A stretch of 64,000 bases of DNA from Variovorax paradoxus (lineage in GTDB: Bacteria; Pseudomonadota; Gammaproteobacteria; Burkholderiales; Burkholderiaceae_C): positions 124,001-188,000 of the forward strand of contig NZ_JXQQ01000028.1 of NCBI RefSeq assembly GCF_000834655.1, in the 5' to 3' direction. The notes below the pieces were generated by a model. It did no database searches and was not told where the DNA came from. It worked only from the letters and a program-made list of their open reading frames with translations. Each line of letters begins with the position of its first letter. Position 1 is the stretch's first letter. Positions 33,466 to 42,258 of this stretch are shown in pieces. The position numbers were made by a program, and so were the translations under genes.

Positions 33466-34479
33466 ATGCTGACACTACCCGACATCGCCCCCGACACCAT
33501 TCAGGAGTGCCTCGCCGAAACCTACGGCCTCCAGGCGACGCACACCGAATTTCTTCCCCTGGGCGCCGATGTCCATTCCGCGGTTTTTCGCGTGCAGGCG
33601 AACGACGGCGCGGCGTACTTCCTGAAGCTGCGCAGCGGCGATTTCGACCAGACCGCCGTCGCCGTGCCGGCCTTTCTCCATCACGACAAAGGCATCGCCG
33701 CGGTGATGGCACCGTTGCCGACAACGGACCGCCAGCTCAGCGTGCAGCGCGACGGCTTCGAATGGATGCTCTACCCCTTCTTCGAAGGCCGCAACGGATT
33801 CGAACGCGCGTTGACCGCCGCGCAATGGACCGCCCTCGGCGCGGCCCTGGGCGCGGTTCATCGCACCGAGTTGCCTCCCGCCCTGCTGGCGGGCATTCCC
33901 AAGGAAACCTACGCGCACCAGTGGCGCGAAGGCGTCAGACGCTACCAGCGCCGCTTCATCAACGGCTTCGGCGGCGACGCCATCGTCCAGCGCTTCCAGA
34001 CTTTCTGGGCGCAGCACGACGAGGAGATCGACACGATCGTCTATCGCAGCGAGCAGCTCGCGTCGATCCTTCTCGAAAAAGCATTGCCGCAGGTCGTGTG
34101 CCACGCCGACATCCACGCGGGCAACGTGCTCCTGGGCGACGACGACCGGCTGGCCATCGTCGACTGGGACACGCTGGTCCTTGCGCCCAAGGAGCGCGAC
34201 CTGATGTTCGTCGGAGGCGGTGTCGGCCACCTGTGGAACCAGCCGCAGGAAGAGTCGGAGTTCTACAAGGGCTACGGCGCCGCGGACATCGATGCGGTCG
34301 CGCTCGCCTACTACCGCCACGAGCGCATCGTGCGCGACATCCTGGAGATCAGCGACCAGGTCTTCGATGCATCCGCCAGCACCGAAGACCGCGAAGAAGC
34401 CATGCGCCAGATGGCGAGCCAGTTCCAGCCCGGCGACGTCGTCGCCATTGCGCACCGAAGCTACGAAGCCGTCACCTGA
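33466..34479 (+). CDS. APH-family phosphotransferase (spectinomycin phosphotransferase-like)
   Basis: A 337-residue protein-kinase-like phosphotransferase. The ATP-binding lobe includes FLKLRSG; the catalytic loop VCHADIHAGNVLL carries His213 and Asp215, and the metal-binding IVDWDT follows. Overall layout resembles APH(9)-type kinases. Chromosomal members of this fold mostly phosphorylate small metabolites, and resistance cannot be concluded from sequence. The gene is convergent with the SOS cassette, 15 bases from its last gene. No clear ribosome site was seen before the ATG. Confidence 0.8.
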   Translation: MLTLPDIAPDTIQECLAETYGLQATHTEFLPLGADVHSAVFRVQANDGAAYFLKLRSGDFDQTAVAVPAFLHHDKGIAAVMAPLPTTDRQLSVQRDGFEWMLYPFFEGRNGFERALTAAQWTALGAALGAVHRTELPPALLAGIPKETYAHQWREGVRRYQRRFINGFGGDAIVQRFQTFWAQHDEEIDTIVYRSEQLASILLEKALPQVVCHADIHAGNVLLGDDDRLAIVDWDTLVLAPKERDLMFVGGGVGHLWNQPQEESEFYKGYGAADIDAVALAYYRHERIVRDILEISDQVFDASASTEDREEAMRQMASQFQPGDVVAIAHRSYEAVT

Positions 34480-34494
34480 TCCGTCGCTGGTCCG

Positions 34495-35418
34495 CTAGAT
34501 CAGCATGTCCTGCACGTCCTCGTCGAAGCCCGAAATCGGCTGCGCCTTGGCCAGCGCGAGCCACACCGCGAACGGAATGCGCTCGATCGGCCGGTGCACC
34601 GCGGCACGCGCCACCACGAGGCGCTCGGCTTCGAGCACCAGCACGCCGCACTCCGCGGGAATTTCCTCGGGCGTGGCGATGCAGCGGCCACGCGCATCGT
34701 TGCCCAGCACGTACCAGCACTCGCCTCCCAGGTCCAGATAAGCCGCGCGCTTGTCGGGCTTGCGCAGGTCGCCCAGCAGGTCGGCGCGGCTGACCTTCAC
34801 CTCGTGGACGATCGGGTGCGCATAGGCCTCGACGCTGGTGTTGCGGATCGAAAACACATCGGGCCGCGCCATGCACCAGCGCGGCTTGCCGCCCTCTTCC
34901 AGCGGCGGCAGGCGTGCGCGCAGGCCCAGGCCCCGCCATGCGATGCGGCCGCCGCGCGTCATCTCGCGCGCCACGCGTTCGACCAGCGCCTCGTGCGGCG
35001 TCAGCGCCGCGCGGTTGATGGTGAGCGTGGTGGCGATGCGGGCGATGCCGGTATCTGTCACGCGCAGGGTTTCGTGGCCGTGCGACGTGCGCACCCGTTC
35101 GAGAAAGCCGCCGGCCAGCAGCTCGACCTCGATGCCGTCGCAGCACGGCCAGCCGGCCGAGCGGTAGATCTCGCGCAGGCGCCGCGCGTGCAGCTTGCCG
35201 AAGGGCACGGTCGCCTCGGGCGCCGCGGTCTGCATCGGCGGCGGTTCGACCACGGGGGGCGGAAATCCCGGATCGGTGACCGGCGGCAGGGCCGGCGGCG
35301 GATCACCTTCGGGCGGTGGCGGCGGGGGTGGCTGTGGCACCGGATTGGGCACATCCGGCGCGGGCGGCGGCGGACCGATCGGCGCGGCGACAAGGGGGGC
35401 GAGTGCGAGTGCGGACAT
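34495..35418 (-). CDS. PD-(D/E)XK nuclease-like (MmcB-like) protein at the end of the SOS mutagenesis cassette
   Basis: A 307-residue protein with a proline-rich N-terminal stretch of about 50 residues, then a winged-helix-like region (about 60-145). The C-terminal domain has a PD-(D/E)XK pattern: PDVFS, then HEVKVSRADLLGD about 20 residues later, then KRAAYLDLGGECWYVL. This matches MmcB-type SOS repair proteins in outline. The start at 35418 was chosen as MSALALAP. It lies 80 bases downstream of dnaE2 on the same strand, so it is probably expressed with imuA-imuB-dnaE2. A role in lesion processing is inferred. The proline-rich segment may be a flexible tether. Confidence 0.65.
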   Translation of the reverse strand: MSALALAPLVAAPIGPPPPAPDVPNPVPQPPPPPPPEGDPPPALPPVTDPGFPPPVVEPPPMQTAAPEATVPFGKLHARRLREIYRSAGWPCCDGIEVELLAGGFLERVRTSHGHETLRVTDTGIARIATTLTINRAALTPHEALVERVAREMTRGGRIAWRGLGLRARLPPLEEGGKPRWCMARPDVFSIRNTSVEAYAHPIVHEVKVSRADLLGDLRKPDKRAAYLDLGGECWYVLGNDARGRCIATPEEIPAECGVLVLEAERLVVARAAVHRPIERIPFAVWLALAKAQPISGFDEDVQDMLI

Positions 35419-35498
35419 GGGAGAACAGGTTAGCGAAAAGTCGTGGGACGCGCGAGACGTGGAACGATCGGTTGCATCCATCGCCCTCGCCCGCCCGA

Positions 35499-38400
35499 TC
35501 AATGGAAATCCCGGCTGGAGTTGCTCTGCGCGAGCCGGCCCATGAGCGGCGTCAGGTCCTTGAAGCCGGTAGCGATCAGGTTCTGAACCTTGCCGCCGCT
35601 GTCGTCGTCGCGCTGCCAGGTGCCCTGCACCGCGAGCAGGTGCGACTTCAAGAGCGGCTCGCGCCACGCGTCGATGACGTGGTTCCAGACGATTACGTTG
35701 ACGTTGCCGGTCTCGTCCTCCAGCGTGACGAAGATCGTGCCGTTGGCCGTACCGGGCCGCTGGCGCAACTTGACGATGCCGCAGGCTCGCACGGTGCGGC
35801 CGGTGGGCTGCGCGCGCAGCTCCTCCGCGCTCATGAGCTTCATGCGCGCCAGGCGCGGGCGCAGCAGCGCGAGCGGATGGCGGCGCAGCGTGAGGCCGAG
35901 CGCGGCGTAGTCGCCGACGATCTCCTCGCCCTCGGGCGCCGCGGGCAGCAACAGCACCTGCTCGTTGATCGGCACGCCCTTGAGCAGGGCCGGCGAGGAG
36001 CGCTGCGCGGTGGCGTCCCACACCTGCTGGCGCCGATGGCCCGAGAGCGACATCAGCGCATCGGCTGCGGCGAGCGCGGCCATGTCCTTGCCGTCGAGTT
36101 CGGCACGCAGGGCGAGGTCTTCGGTGCTCGTGAAAGGCGCCTGTTCGCGCGCTTTCAGCAGTCGTTCGACGCCGGCCTTGCTGAGGCCGGAAATGCGGTT
36201 CAGGCCGAGCCGCACCGCGGGCTGGTTCTCGTTGCCCAGGCGCTCGGCGTAGCGCGCGTCGGTGCCTGGCGGCATGCGCGGCGCATCGGGGGCGCGGGGT
36301 TCGAGCGTGGTGTCCAGGTCGCTGCAGGTGACATCGACCGGGCGCACTTCCACGCCGTGCCGTCGCGCGTCCTGCACCAGCTGCGAGGGGCTGTAGAAGC
36401 CCATGGGCTGGGAGTCGAGCAGCGCGGCGAGGAAGCAGGCGGGCTCGTAGTTCTTGAGCCAGCAGCTCACGGTGACCAGCAGCGCGAAGCTCGCGGCGTG
36501 GCTCTCGGGAAAGCCGTAGTCGCCGAAGCCGAGGATCTGCTTGAAGATGGCTTCGGCGAACTCGGCCTTGTAGCCGTTGTCGGTCATGCCCTTGACCAGC
36601 TTGTCGTGGAACTTGCCCAGGCCGCCCTTGCGCTTCCAGGCCGCCATCGCGCGCCGCAACTGATCGGCCTCGTCGGCACTGAACTTGGCGGCGATCATGG
36701 CGATCTGCATCACCTGCTCCTGGAAGATCGGAATGCCCAACGTGCGTTCGAGCGCAATCTTCAGTTCGTCTTTCTCGTAGAAGACAGGCAAGCCTTTGCT
36801 CACCCGCTCGCGCTGCTTGAGATACGGATGCACCATGCCGCCCTGGATGGGCCCCGGCCGCACGATCGCCACCTCGATCACCAGGTCTTCGTAGGTGCGC
36901 GGCTTCAGGCGCGGCAGCATCGACATCTGCGCCCGGCTCTCGATCTGGAACACGCCGACGGTGTCGGCGTCGCAGATCATGTCGAACACCTTTTCGTCGT
37001 CGTTGGGGACGTGGTGCATCCGCACCATCGAGCCGCGCCAGCGGTTCATGTGATCGAGCCCGCGGCGGATGGCGCTCAGCATGCCGAGCGCGAGCACGTC
37101 GACCTTGAGCATGCCCATGGCTTCGAGGTCGTCTTTTTCCCACTGGATGACGGAGCGGTCTTTCATCGACGCCTTCTCGACCGGCACCAGCCGCGTGAGC
37201 CTGGTGTGCGTGAGCACGAAGCCGCCGACGTGCTGGCTCAGGTGGCGCGGAAAGCCCTTCAGGCGCTGCGTCATCTCGATCCACTGGACGAGCTTGAGTT
37301 CGTCTTCCTTCACGCCGGCCCGCGCGCAGGCGGCATTCAACTGCTCGCCGAGCACGGCGTCGTCGAACCAGTAATGGTCCTTGGCGAATTCGTCGACCAG
37401 CCGCTCGTCGATGCCGATGGCCTTGCCCACGTCGCGCAACGCACTGCGCGAGCGATAGCAGATGACGACGGCCGCGATGGCGGCGCGTTCGCGGCCGTAT
37501 TTCTCGTAGATGTACTGGATGACTTCTTCGCGGCGCTGGTGCTCGAAGTCGACGTCGATGTCCGGAGGTTCCTTGCGATGGCGGCTGAGGAATCGCTCGA
37601 ACAGCAGGTGGCCCTTCGCGGGGTTGATCGCGGTGATGCCGAGGCAGTAGCAGACGGCGGAATTGGCCGAGGAGCCGCGGCCCTGGCAAAGAATTTCCCG
37701 TGAGCGGGCGAAGCGCACGATGTTCTCCACGGTAAGGAAGAACATCTCGTATTCGAGCTCGCGGATCAGGTCCAGCTCTTTTTGCAGCTGTGTACGCACT
37801 CCATCGGGAATGCCGTTCGGGTAACGCACCTGCGCGCCTTCCCACGTCTTGCGCGCCAGCGTCTGCGTCGCCGTCTCGTTGCTGCCCAGCATTTCCAGCG
37901 GGTACTTGTAGTTCTCCCGGATCACCTCCGGATCGAACCTGCACCGATCGGCCACCACCAGCGTATTGGCCAGCATCCCGGGCAGGTAAAGCTCGGCCAA
38001 GCGCACCCGCTGCCGCAGATGCCGCTCGGCGTTGGACTGCAGCGCAAAGCCGCACTCGGCCACGGTCTTGCCTTCGCGCACCGCCGTCAGCACGTCGTGC
38101 AGCGGCTTGCGGGCACGCGCATGCATGTGCACGTCGCCCGCCGCCACCAGAGGCACGCCGGTCTGCTCGCCCGCCTGCATGAGCGTGACGAACCACAGGT
38201 CGTCGTCGAGCTCGTTGAGCATCTCCACGGCCAGCCAGAGGTTGTCGCCATACAGCGCCTTGGCGGCCAGCAGGTCTTCGTGCAGCGTGGCGGCATCCAT
38301 CGCGCCGCCCGGGTTGCGTTGCGGCACGAAGAGCACCTGGCAGCGCTGCAGCGAAGCCACGTCGCTGCCCTCCCAGCTCACGCGGTACTCGCCCTTGGGC

Positions 38401-38855
38401 AACTCGGTGTTGCGTGCGGCGGTGATGAATTCGCACAGGTTGCCCCAGCCCTCGGTGTCGTTCGCGATTACCACGAGCCTGAAGCGCTCGAAGCGGAACT
38501 CGCTGCCGAACAGCAAACGGAAATCGAAGTTGCGCGGGATCGGCGGCTCGTCGGGGTGCTCCTTTTCGTATTCGTCGAGCGTGCGTTCCATGTCGCGCCT
38601 GCAGACGTAGGCGCGCACAATGCCGGCCACCGAGCACTCGTCGGTGATCGCCAGCGCGGCATACCCCAGCTGGTAGGCGCGCTCGACCACCTCCTCGGGC
38701 GTCGACGCACCGCGCTGGAAGCTGAAGTTGGTCAGGCAGTGCAGCTCGGCGTAGTCGGGCAACGTCGCCGCGGTTTTCTTGCGCAGCGCGACCGGCAGCG
38801 CATGCACCTTGGCCGGCTGGCGCTTGCGCTCCTGCTTGTCGCTCAGTTCAGGCAT
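35499..38855 (-). CDS. dnaE2: error-prone DNA polymerase DnaE2
   Basis: A 1118-residue C-family polymerase of the DnaE2/ImuC type. It has an N-terminal PHP domain (from about 35, AELHCLTNFSFQRGAS), the palm with catalytic PDIDVDF near residue 430, fingers, and a C-terminal helix-hairpin-helix plus OB domain. DnaE2 extends from damaged template ends during SOS-induced mutagenesis, working with ImuA and ImuB. The start overlaps the imuB stop by 8 bases. It is the third gene of the LexA-controlled cassette. Length is slightly above the usual 1030-1090. Confidence 0.95.
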   Translation of the reverse strand: MPELSDKQERKRQPAKVHALPVALRKKTAATLPDYAELHCLTNFSFQRGASTPEEVVERAYQLGYAALAITDECSVAGIVRAYVCRRDMERTLDEYEKEHPDEPPIPRNFDFRLLFGSEFRFERFRLVVIANDTEGWGNLCEFITAARNTELPKGEYRVSWEGSDVASLQRCQVLFVPQRNPGGAMDAATLHEDLLAAKALYGDNLWLAVEMLNELDDDLWFVTLMQAGEQTGVPLVAAGDVHMHARARKPLHDVLTAVREGKTVAECGFALQSNAERHLRQRVRLAELYLPGMLANTLVVADRCRFDPEVIRENYKYPLEMLGSNETATQTLARKTWEGAQVRYPNGIPDGVRTQLQKELDLIRELEYEMFFLTVENIVRFARSREILCQGRGSSANSAVCYCLGITAINPAKGHLLFERFLSRHRKEPPDIDVDFEHQRREEVIQYIYEKYGRERAAIAAVVICYRSRSALRDVGKAIGIDERLVDEFAKDHYWFDDAVLGEQLNAACARAGVKEDELKLVQWIEMTQRLKGFPRHLSQHVGGFVLTHTRLTRLVPVEKASMKDRSVIQWEKDDLEAMGMLKVDVLALGMLSAIRRGLDHMNRWRGSMVRMHHVPNDDEKVFDMICDADTVGVFQIESRAQMSMLPRLKPRTYEDLVIEVAIVRPGPIQGGMVHPYLKQRERVSKGLPVFYEKDELKIALERTLGIPIFQEQVMQIAMIAAKFSADEADQLRRAMAAWKRKGGLGKFHDKLVKGMTDNGYKAEFAEAIFKQILGFGDYGFPESHAASFALLVTVSCWLKNYEPACFLAALLDSQPMGFYSPSQLVQDARRHGVEVRPVDVTCSDLDTTLEPRAPDAPRMPPGTDARYAERLGNENQPAVRLGLNRISGLSKAGVERLLKAREQAPFTSTEDLALRAELDGKDMAALAAADALMSLSGHRRQQVWDATAQRSSPALLKGVPINEQVLLLPAAPEGEEIVGDYAALGLTLRRHPLALLRPRLARMKLMSAEELRAQPTGRTVRACGIVKLRQRPGTANGTIFVTLEDETGNVNVIVWNHVIDAWREPLLKSHLLAVQGTWQRDDDSGGKVQNLIATGFKDLTPLMGRLAQSNSSRDFH

Positions 38856-40212
38856 AGAACCCCTGCAGGTACCAGCGCACCTCGCCCGAAGAAAAGCGCG
38901 CCGAGGGCCGCTCGCGAAAGATCCACACGAGCCCCGCTTCCGGGCTTTCCGCCACGTAGTAATCGCGCATCGCCGGCTGGCCTCCGTCTTCCTTGCCGCC
39001 CCACCAGCCGGCCTCGACGCGCTGCGGCCCGATCAGCTTGCTCAGCGGGCCGCGGTAGCAGGGGCGCTCGCCGTCCATCTCGAGCAGGAGCGGTTGGGGC
39101 AACAGCCACGGCGGGTAGATCGCATCGGGCTGCTGCGACTGCGAAGCCGCCTCCTTCGCTTCTTTCGTCTCTTTGCGGGTCCTGTCCGGCGCCTTCTCCT
39201 TCTGCAACGCGGGCCGCCATGCCTGCTTGCGCTCGGGCCGGTGGTCGGCCTTCGCGCAAGGTACCACCACCTGGTGTGCGCCGAGCCGCACGCTCAGGCG
39301 CTCGACCATCTCGTGCAGCTTGTCGCCCTTGCGGTTGTCCTCGGGCAGGAAGCTGGTGCTGGCACCGGCCCACGGATCGGTCTCGAGCGTGCGCAGCCTG
39401 AGCCAGCTCGCGGGCGCGGCGAGCGTGGTGAGGGCGAGCTTTTCCGAGAGCAGCCGGCGCAGGTGGGCCATGTCCTGCGTGGGCTCGGCGGTGCGCACGG
39501 TGACCTGCTGGTGCGGCGGCAGGTTCACGCCGTTGAAGCGCTTGAGGTCGAGCGTCCATTGCAGCTCGAGCGCGCGCGCGCCGCGCTGGCGGGCGCGCAG
39601 CCAGATCTGCAGCGCAGAGAGCAGGCGGTTGGCCGACCACATGAGTTCGGGCGCGGTCTCGGCGAGCGCGGGCAGTTCCAGCTTCTGCTCGAACACGTCG
39701 GGCAGCGTGAGCCAGTCGTGGCTCTCGGGACGCAGGCCCCAGGCCGCATCGAGCGCCGCGCGCAGTCCGGCGCCGAAGCGCCGCGTGAGGCCGCCGCGCG
39801 GCAAGGCGGCCACGTCGCCCCAGGTGCGGCAGCCCAGGCGGGCGAGCAGGTCCAGGTGGGGATGCGCGGCGGTCAGCGTGTCCAGCGGCAGGCCGGACGG
39901 TATGTCCTTCGGGCGCTCTTCCTGCCGCTCGAACATGCGAAGCCGCGCGAGCGCGATCAGGCTGGTGGCGCCCTGCGCGCCCAGCATGCGCACATCGGGC
40001 GCGGGATTGACGGCGACCAGCTGGCGCATCAGCTGGAGTCGCCCGCCCCACAGGCGCTCGCAGGCCGAGACTTCGAGCATGAGCGCCTCGTCCTGCCAAG
40101 CGACGTGCGGCGTGTATTCCAGCGCCCACCAGCCGAGGGCTTCGGGCGTGGGCAGCTGCGGAGCGTCGGGCGCGTAGGCTTCAAGCGACCACCGCAATGC
40201 GATCCAGTGCAT
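38848..40212 (-). CDS. imuB: ImuB, Y-family polymerase-like protein of the SOS mutasome
   Basis: A 454-residue protein of the Y-family polymerase superfamily. In studied ImuB proteins polymerase activity is absent and the protein acts as a hub linking DnaE2, ImuA and the beta clamp. Here the N-terminus (MHWIALRWSLEAYAP) shows no acidic D-x-D type palm motif, consistent with that. A Lys/Glu-rich low-complexity insert lies at about residues 345-375. The start lies inside the 3' end of imuA (32-base overlap) and the stop overlaps dnaE2 by 8 bases, so translation is tightly coupled. Confidence 0.92.
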   Translation of the reverse strand: MHWIALRWSLEAYAPDAPQLPTPEALGWWALEYTPHVAWQDEALMLEVSACERLWGGRLQLMRQLVAVNPAPDVRMLGAQGATSLIALARLRMFERQEERPKDIPSGLPLDTLTAAHPHLDLLARLGCRTWGDVAALPRGGLTRRFGAGLRAALDAAWGLRPESHDWLTLPDVFEQKLELPALAETAPELMWSANRLLSALQIWLRARQRGARALELQWTLDLKRFNGVNLPPHQQVTVRTAEPTQDMAHLRRLLSEKLALTTLAAPASWLRLRTLETDPWAGASTSFLPEDNRKGDKLHEMVERLSVRLGAHQVVVPCAKADHRPERKQAWRPALQKEKAPDRTRKETKEAKEAASQSQQPDAIYPPWLLPQPLLLEMDGERPCYRGPLSKLIGPQRVEAGWWGGKEDGGQPAMRDYYVAESPEAGLVWIFRERPSARFSSGEVRWYLQGFYA

Positions 40213-40987
40213 TGGGGCCTCCCTTCCACGCGTCGATGCGCACCACAGTCGCGGTCGTCGCCGTGTCGCCAGCCAGCACCGTGCCCTGCTGTTGCAGGCG
40301 CAGCTTGCGGCGCAGCCGGGCCGCTGCGAGCAGCGCGGTCATGCGCTCGTTGCGCGCCGGCAGCATCACGGGCGAAGCCAGCGGCGGACCGCGGCGCTTG
40401 AGGATGCTCAGCTCGATCTGCGATGCATCGGCCGCGCAGCGCTCCACCTGGAGACGAAGCCGCGCAGGCGAAGCCCCCTGCGCGGCCGACTCGGGCCGGC
40501 ACACGAAAAGCATCACGTCATGCTGTGCGGCCGCCAGCTGCAGCCGCCGCAATTCGCCCACCCGCGCCTGCGGCAGCCAGGCCAGCACGGCGGCCACGTC
40601 CGCGCAGCGCAGCGCCTGTTCGCAGGCCCACAGGCGCGCGGCCGGCGCATCGCTCTTGACCCACATCAGCGCCTCCACCGGCAGCCCCTGCGCCGCGAGC
40701 GAGGGCCCGCAGGGCTCGTAGGGCGCGCCGATCAGCACCACCGGCCCGCCGCGCGCCTGCACCGCCTGCGCCAGCGCGGGCAGCAGCAGCCGCCAGACAT
40801 GCGCCTCGGGCGCGCCTTGCAGCAGCTCCGTCATCGCGCCGACCGGCCAGCCGCCGCCGGGCAACTCCGCGTCGAGCGTGGCGTGGCCGGTCGCGACGAC
40901 CTGCGCGTCGGCCAGGCCGAGTTCGTCGGCATGCCAGACGCCACGGCCGGCGGCGGCGGAAAAGGAGTCGAGGAAAGGGAGGCCCAT
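40181..40987 (-). CDS. imuA: ImuA, SOS mutagenesis RecA-like protein
   Basis: A 268-residue ImuA/SulA-like protein with a RecA-type core: ATLDAELPGGGWPVGAMTEL near residue 36 is the characteristic N-terminal segment and the Walker A site is degenerate. ImuA is an accessory factor of the ImuB/DnaE2 translesion mutasome. It is the first gene of the cassette, and a LexA box lies 13 bases upstream of its ATG (41000-41019). It overlaps imuB by 32 bases. Confidence 0.92.
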   Translation of the reverse strand: MGLPFLDSFSAAAGRGVWHADELGLADAQVVATGHATLDAELPGGGWPVGAMTELLQGAPEAHVWRLLLPALAQAVQARGGPVVLIGAPYEPCGPSLAAQGLPVEALMWVKSDAPAARLWACEQALRCADVAAVLAWLPQARVGELRRLQLAAAQHDVMLFVCRPESAAQGASPARLRLQVERCAADASQIELSILKRRGPPLASPVMLPARNERMTALLAAARLRRKLRLQQQGTVLAGDTATTATVVRIDAWKGGPNALDRIAVVA

Positions 40988-40992
40988 GATGC

Positions 40993-41090
40993 AACTGTTA
41001 ACTGTATTTTTATACAGTATTTCCCGGGCCGCAACCGGAGATCGATTTACCTGGAAGGGCCCGCGCCTTAAGATGGATCAGTTAACAGTT
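40993..41090. repeat. 12-base inverted repeat flanking the imuA/binding-protein promoter region
   Basis: AACTGTTAACTG at 40993-41004 and CAGTTAACAGTT at 41079-41090 are perfect reverse complements, 74 bases apart, each containing GTTAAC. The left copy overlaps the LexA box by 5 bases; the right copy ends 7 bases before the binding-protein ATG. They may be paired operators for an unknown regulator that affects both divergent genes. Confidence 0.5.
41000..41019. promoter_or_regulatory. LexA (SOS) box of the imuA-imuB-dnaE2 operon
   Basis: The sequence contains CTGT-ATTTTTAT-ACAG, an exact CTGT-N8-ACAG SOS box, 13 bases upstream of the imuA start. Its AT-rich centre could also supply a minus-10 element. 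LexA control of imuA cassettes is well established in proteobacteria. Binding here is inferred from the match. Confidence 0.85.
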
Positions 41091-41097
41091 TGTGACC

Positions 41098-42228
41098 ATG
41101 ACACACAAAAAGATTCAATTCCTGGCTTCCGCCTTCGCCGCCTTCGTCCTCGGACTGTCTGCTTCGGCGCATGCGCAGAGCGGCAAACCCCTGCTCATCG
41201 GCCAGACCTACGTGCAGACCGGCCCGCTCGCGTCGCTGTCGACCGAGCCGCTGCTCGGCATCCGTGCCATGTTCACCACACTGAACGCGAACGGCGGCAT
41301 CAACGGCCGGCCGGTCGAGTTGCGCCAGCTGGACGACGCCTACGACCCGGCCAAGGGCGCCGAGAACGTCAAGACCTTCGCCAGGGACGGCGCCATCGGC
41401 GTGCTGATGCCCATCGGCACTTCGTCGGCGGTGGGGGCGATCAAGGCGGCCAACGAGCTCAAGCTGCCCATCGTGGGCCCGTACACGGGCGCGGGCCCGG
41501 TCGTGAAGTTCACCGAATACGGCTTTCCGGTGCGCATCAGCTTCGACGAGGAATACAGCCGCATCGTGAACCACCTGTTCACCATCGGCCTCTCGCGCAT
41601 CGCCTTCGCGCACAACGACAACCCCGGCGCGCGCTCGGCGATGGAGAGCACGCAGAAATTCATTGCCGAGCGCGGCGACAAGATGGTCGGCAGCGTCGCC
41701 ATCAAGAACGACGGCTCCGACGCCGCCGAGCGCGCGGCCGAACTGGTCAAGCTCAAGCCGAAGGCGGTGGTGCTGTCGACCACCAACGACGTGGCCGCCA
41801 AGTTCATCACCGCCTACCGCGCGGCGGGCGGCGAGACGGCCTTCTATTCGTTCTCCTTCCTGAACGGGCAGAAGCTCTTCCAGGACATCAGGAAGGACGC
41901 GGCCGGCGTGGTCATCTCGCAGGTCGTGCCCTATCCGTGGAACAGCGCAATGCCCGTCATCGCCGAGTACCAAGCGGCGATGAAGAAGATCGGCGTGAAC
42001 GACTTCAGCTATGCGAGCCTGGAGGGCTACGTTACGGCCAAGGTCATGGTCGAGGGCCTGAAGCGCGCGGGCGCGAACCCGACGCCCGAGTCGCTGCAGA
42101 AGGGCCTGGAGTCGTTCAAGACGCTGGACATCGGCGGCATCGCCGTGTCGTACCGGCCGGGCGAACACCGCGGGCTGACCTTCTCCGAGCTCTCGATGCT
42201 CAAGGCCGACGGGCGCTACCTGCGCTGA
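41098..42228 (+). CDS. ABC transporter periplasmic binding protein, branched-chain amino acid/amide type
   Basis: A 376-residue type-I periplasmic binding protein of the LivK/HAAT group. A signal peptide (ending SAHA, about residue 27) precedes KPLLIGQTYVQTGPLASLS and later LNANGGINGRPVELRQLDDAY, the family's ligand-cleft region. Permease and ATPase genes are absent from the window, so it is an orphan receptor; ligands of such orphans in Comamonadaceae are often aromatic or carboxylic acids. ATG 41098 was chosen; a GTG 6 bases upstream is possible. It is divergent from imuA and precedes the aldo/keto reductase by 30 bases. Confidence 0.88.
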   Translation: MTHKKIQFLASAFAAFVLGLSASAHAQSGKPLLIGQTYVQTGPLASLSTEPLLGIRAMFTTLNANGGINGRPVELRQLDDAYDPAKGAENVKTFARDGAIGVLMPIGTSSAVGAIKAANELKLPIVGPYTGAGPVVKFTEYGFPVRISFDEEYSRIVNHLFTIGLSRIAFAHNDNPGARSAMESTQKFIAERGDKMVGSVAIKNDGSDAAERAAELVKLKPKAVVLSTTNDVAAKFITAYRAAGGETAFYSFSFLNGQKLFQDIRKDAAGVVISQVVPYPWNSAMPVIAEYQAAMKKIGVNDFSYASLEGYVTAKVMVEGLKRAGANPTPESLQKGLESFKTLDIGGIAVSYRPGEHRGLTFSELSMLKADGRYLR

Positions 42229-42258
42229 AACGTAGCGGACAGGCGCAGAATTTCGTTC

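Noticed and set aside
33466..34479. spectinomycin resistance gene
   Set aside because: The APH fold is clear, but chromosomal relatives usually act on metabolites and no mobile context exists, so resistance cannot be claimed.
35316..37703. 795-codon plus-strand open frame opposite dnaE2
   Set aside because: It is a shadow of dnaE2, with no domain, no ribosome site and His/Gln-rich shadow composition.
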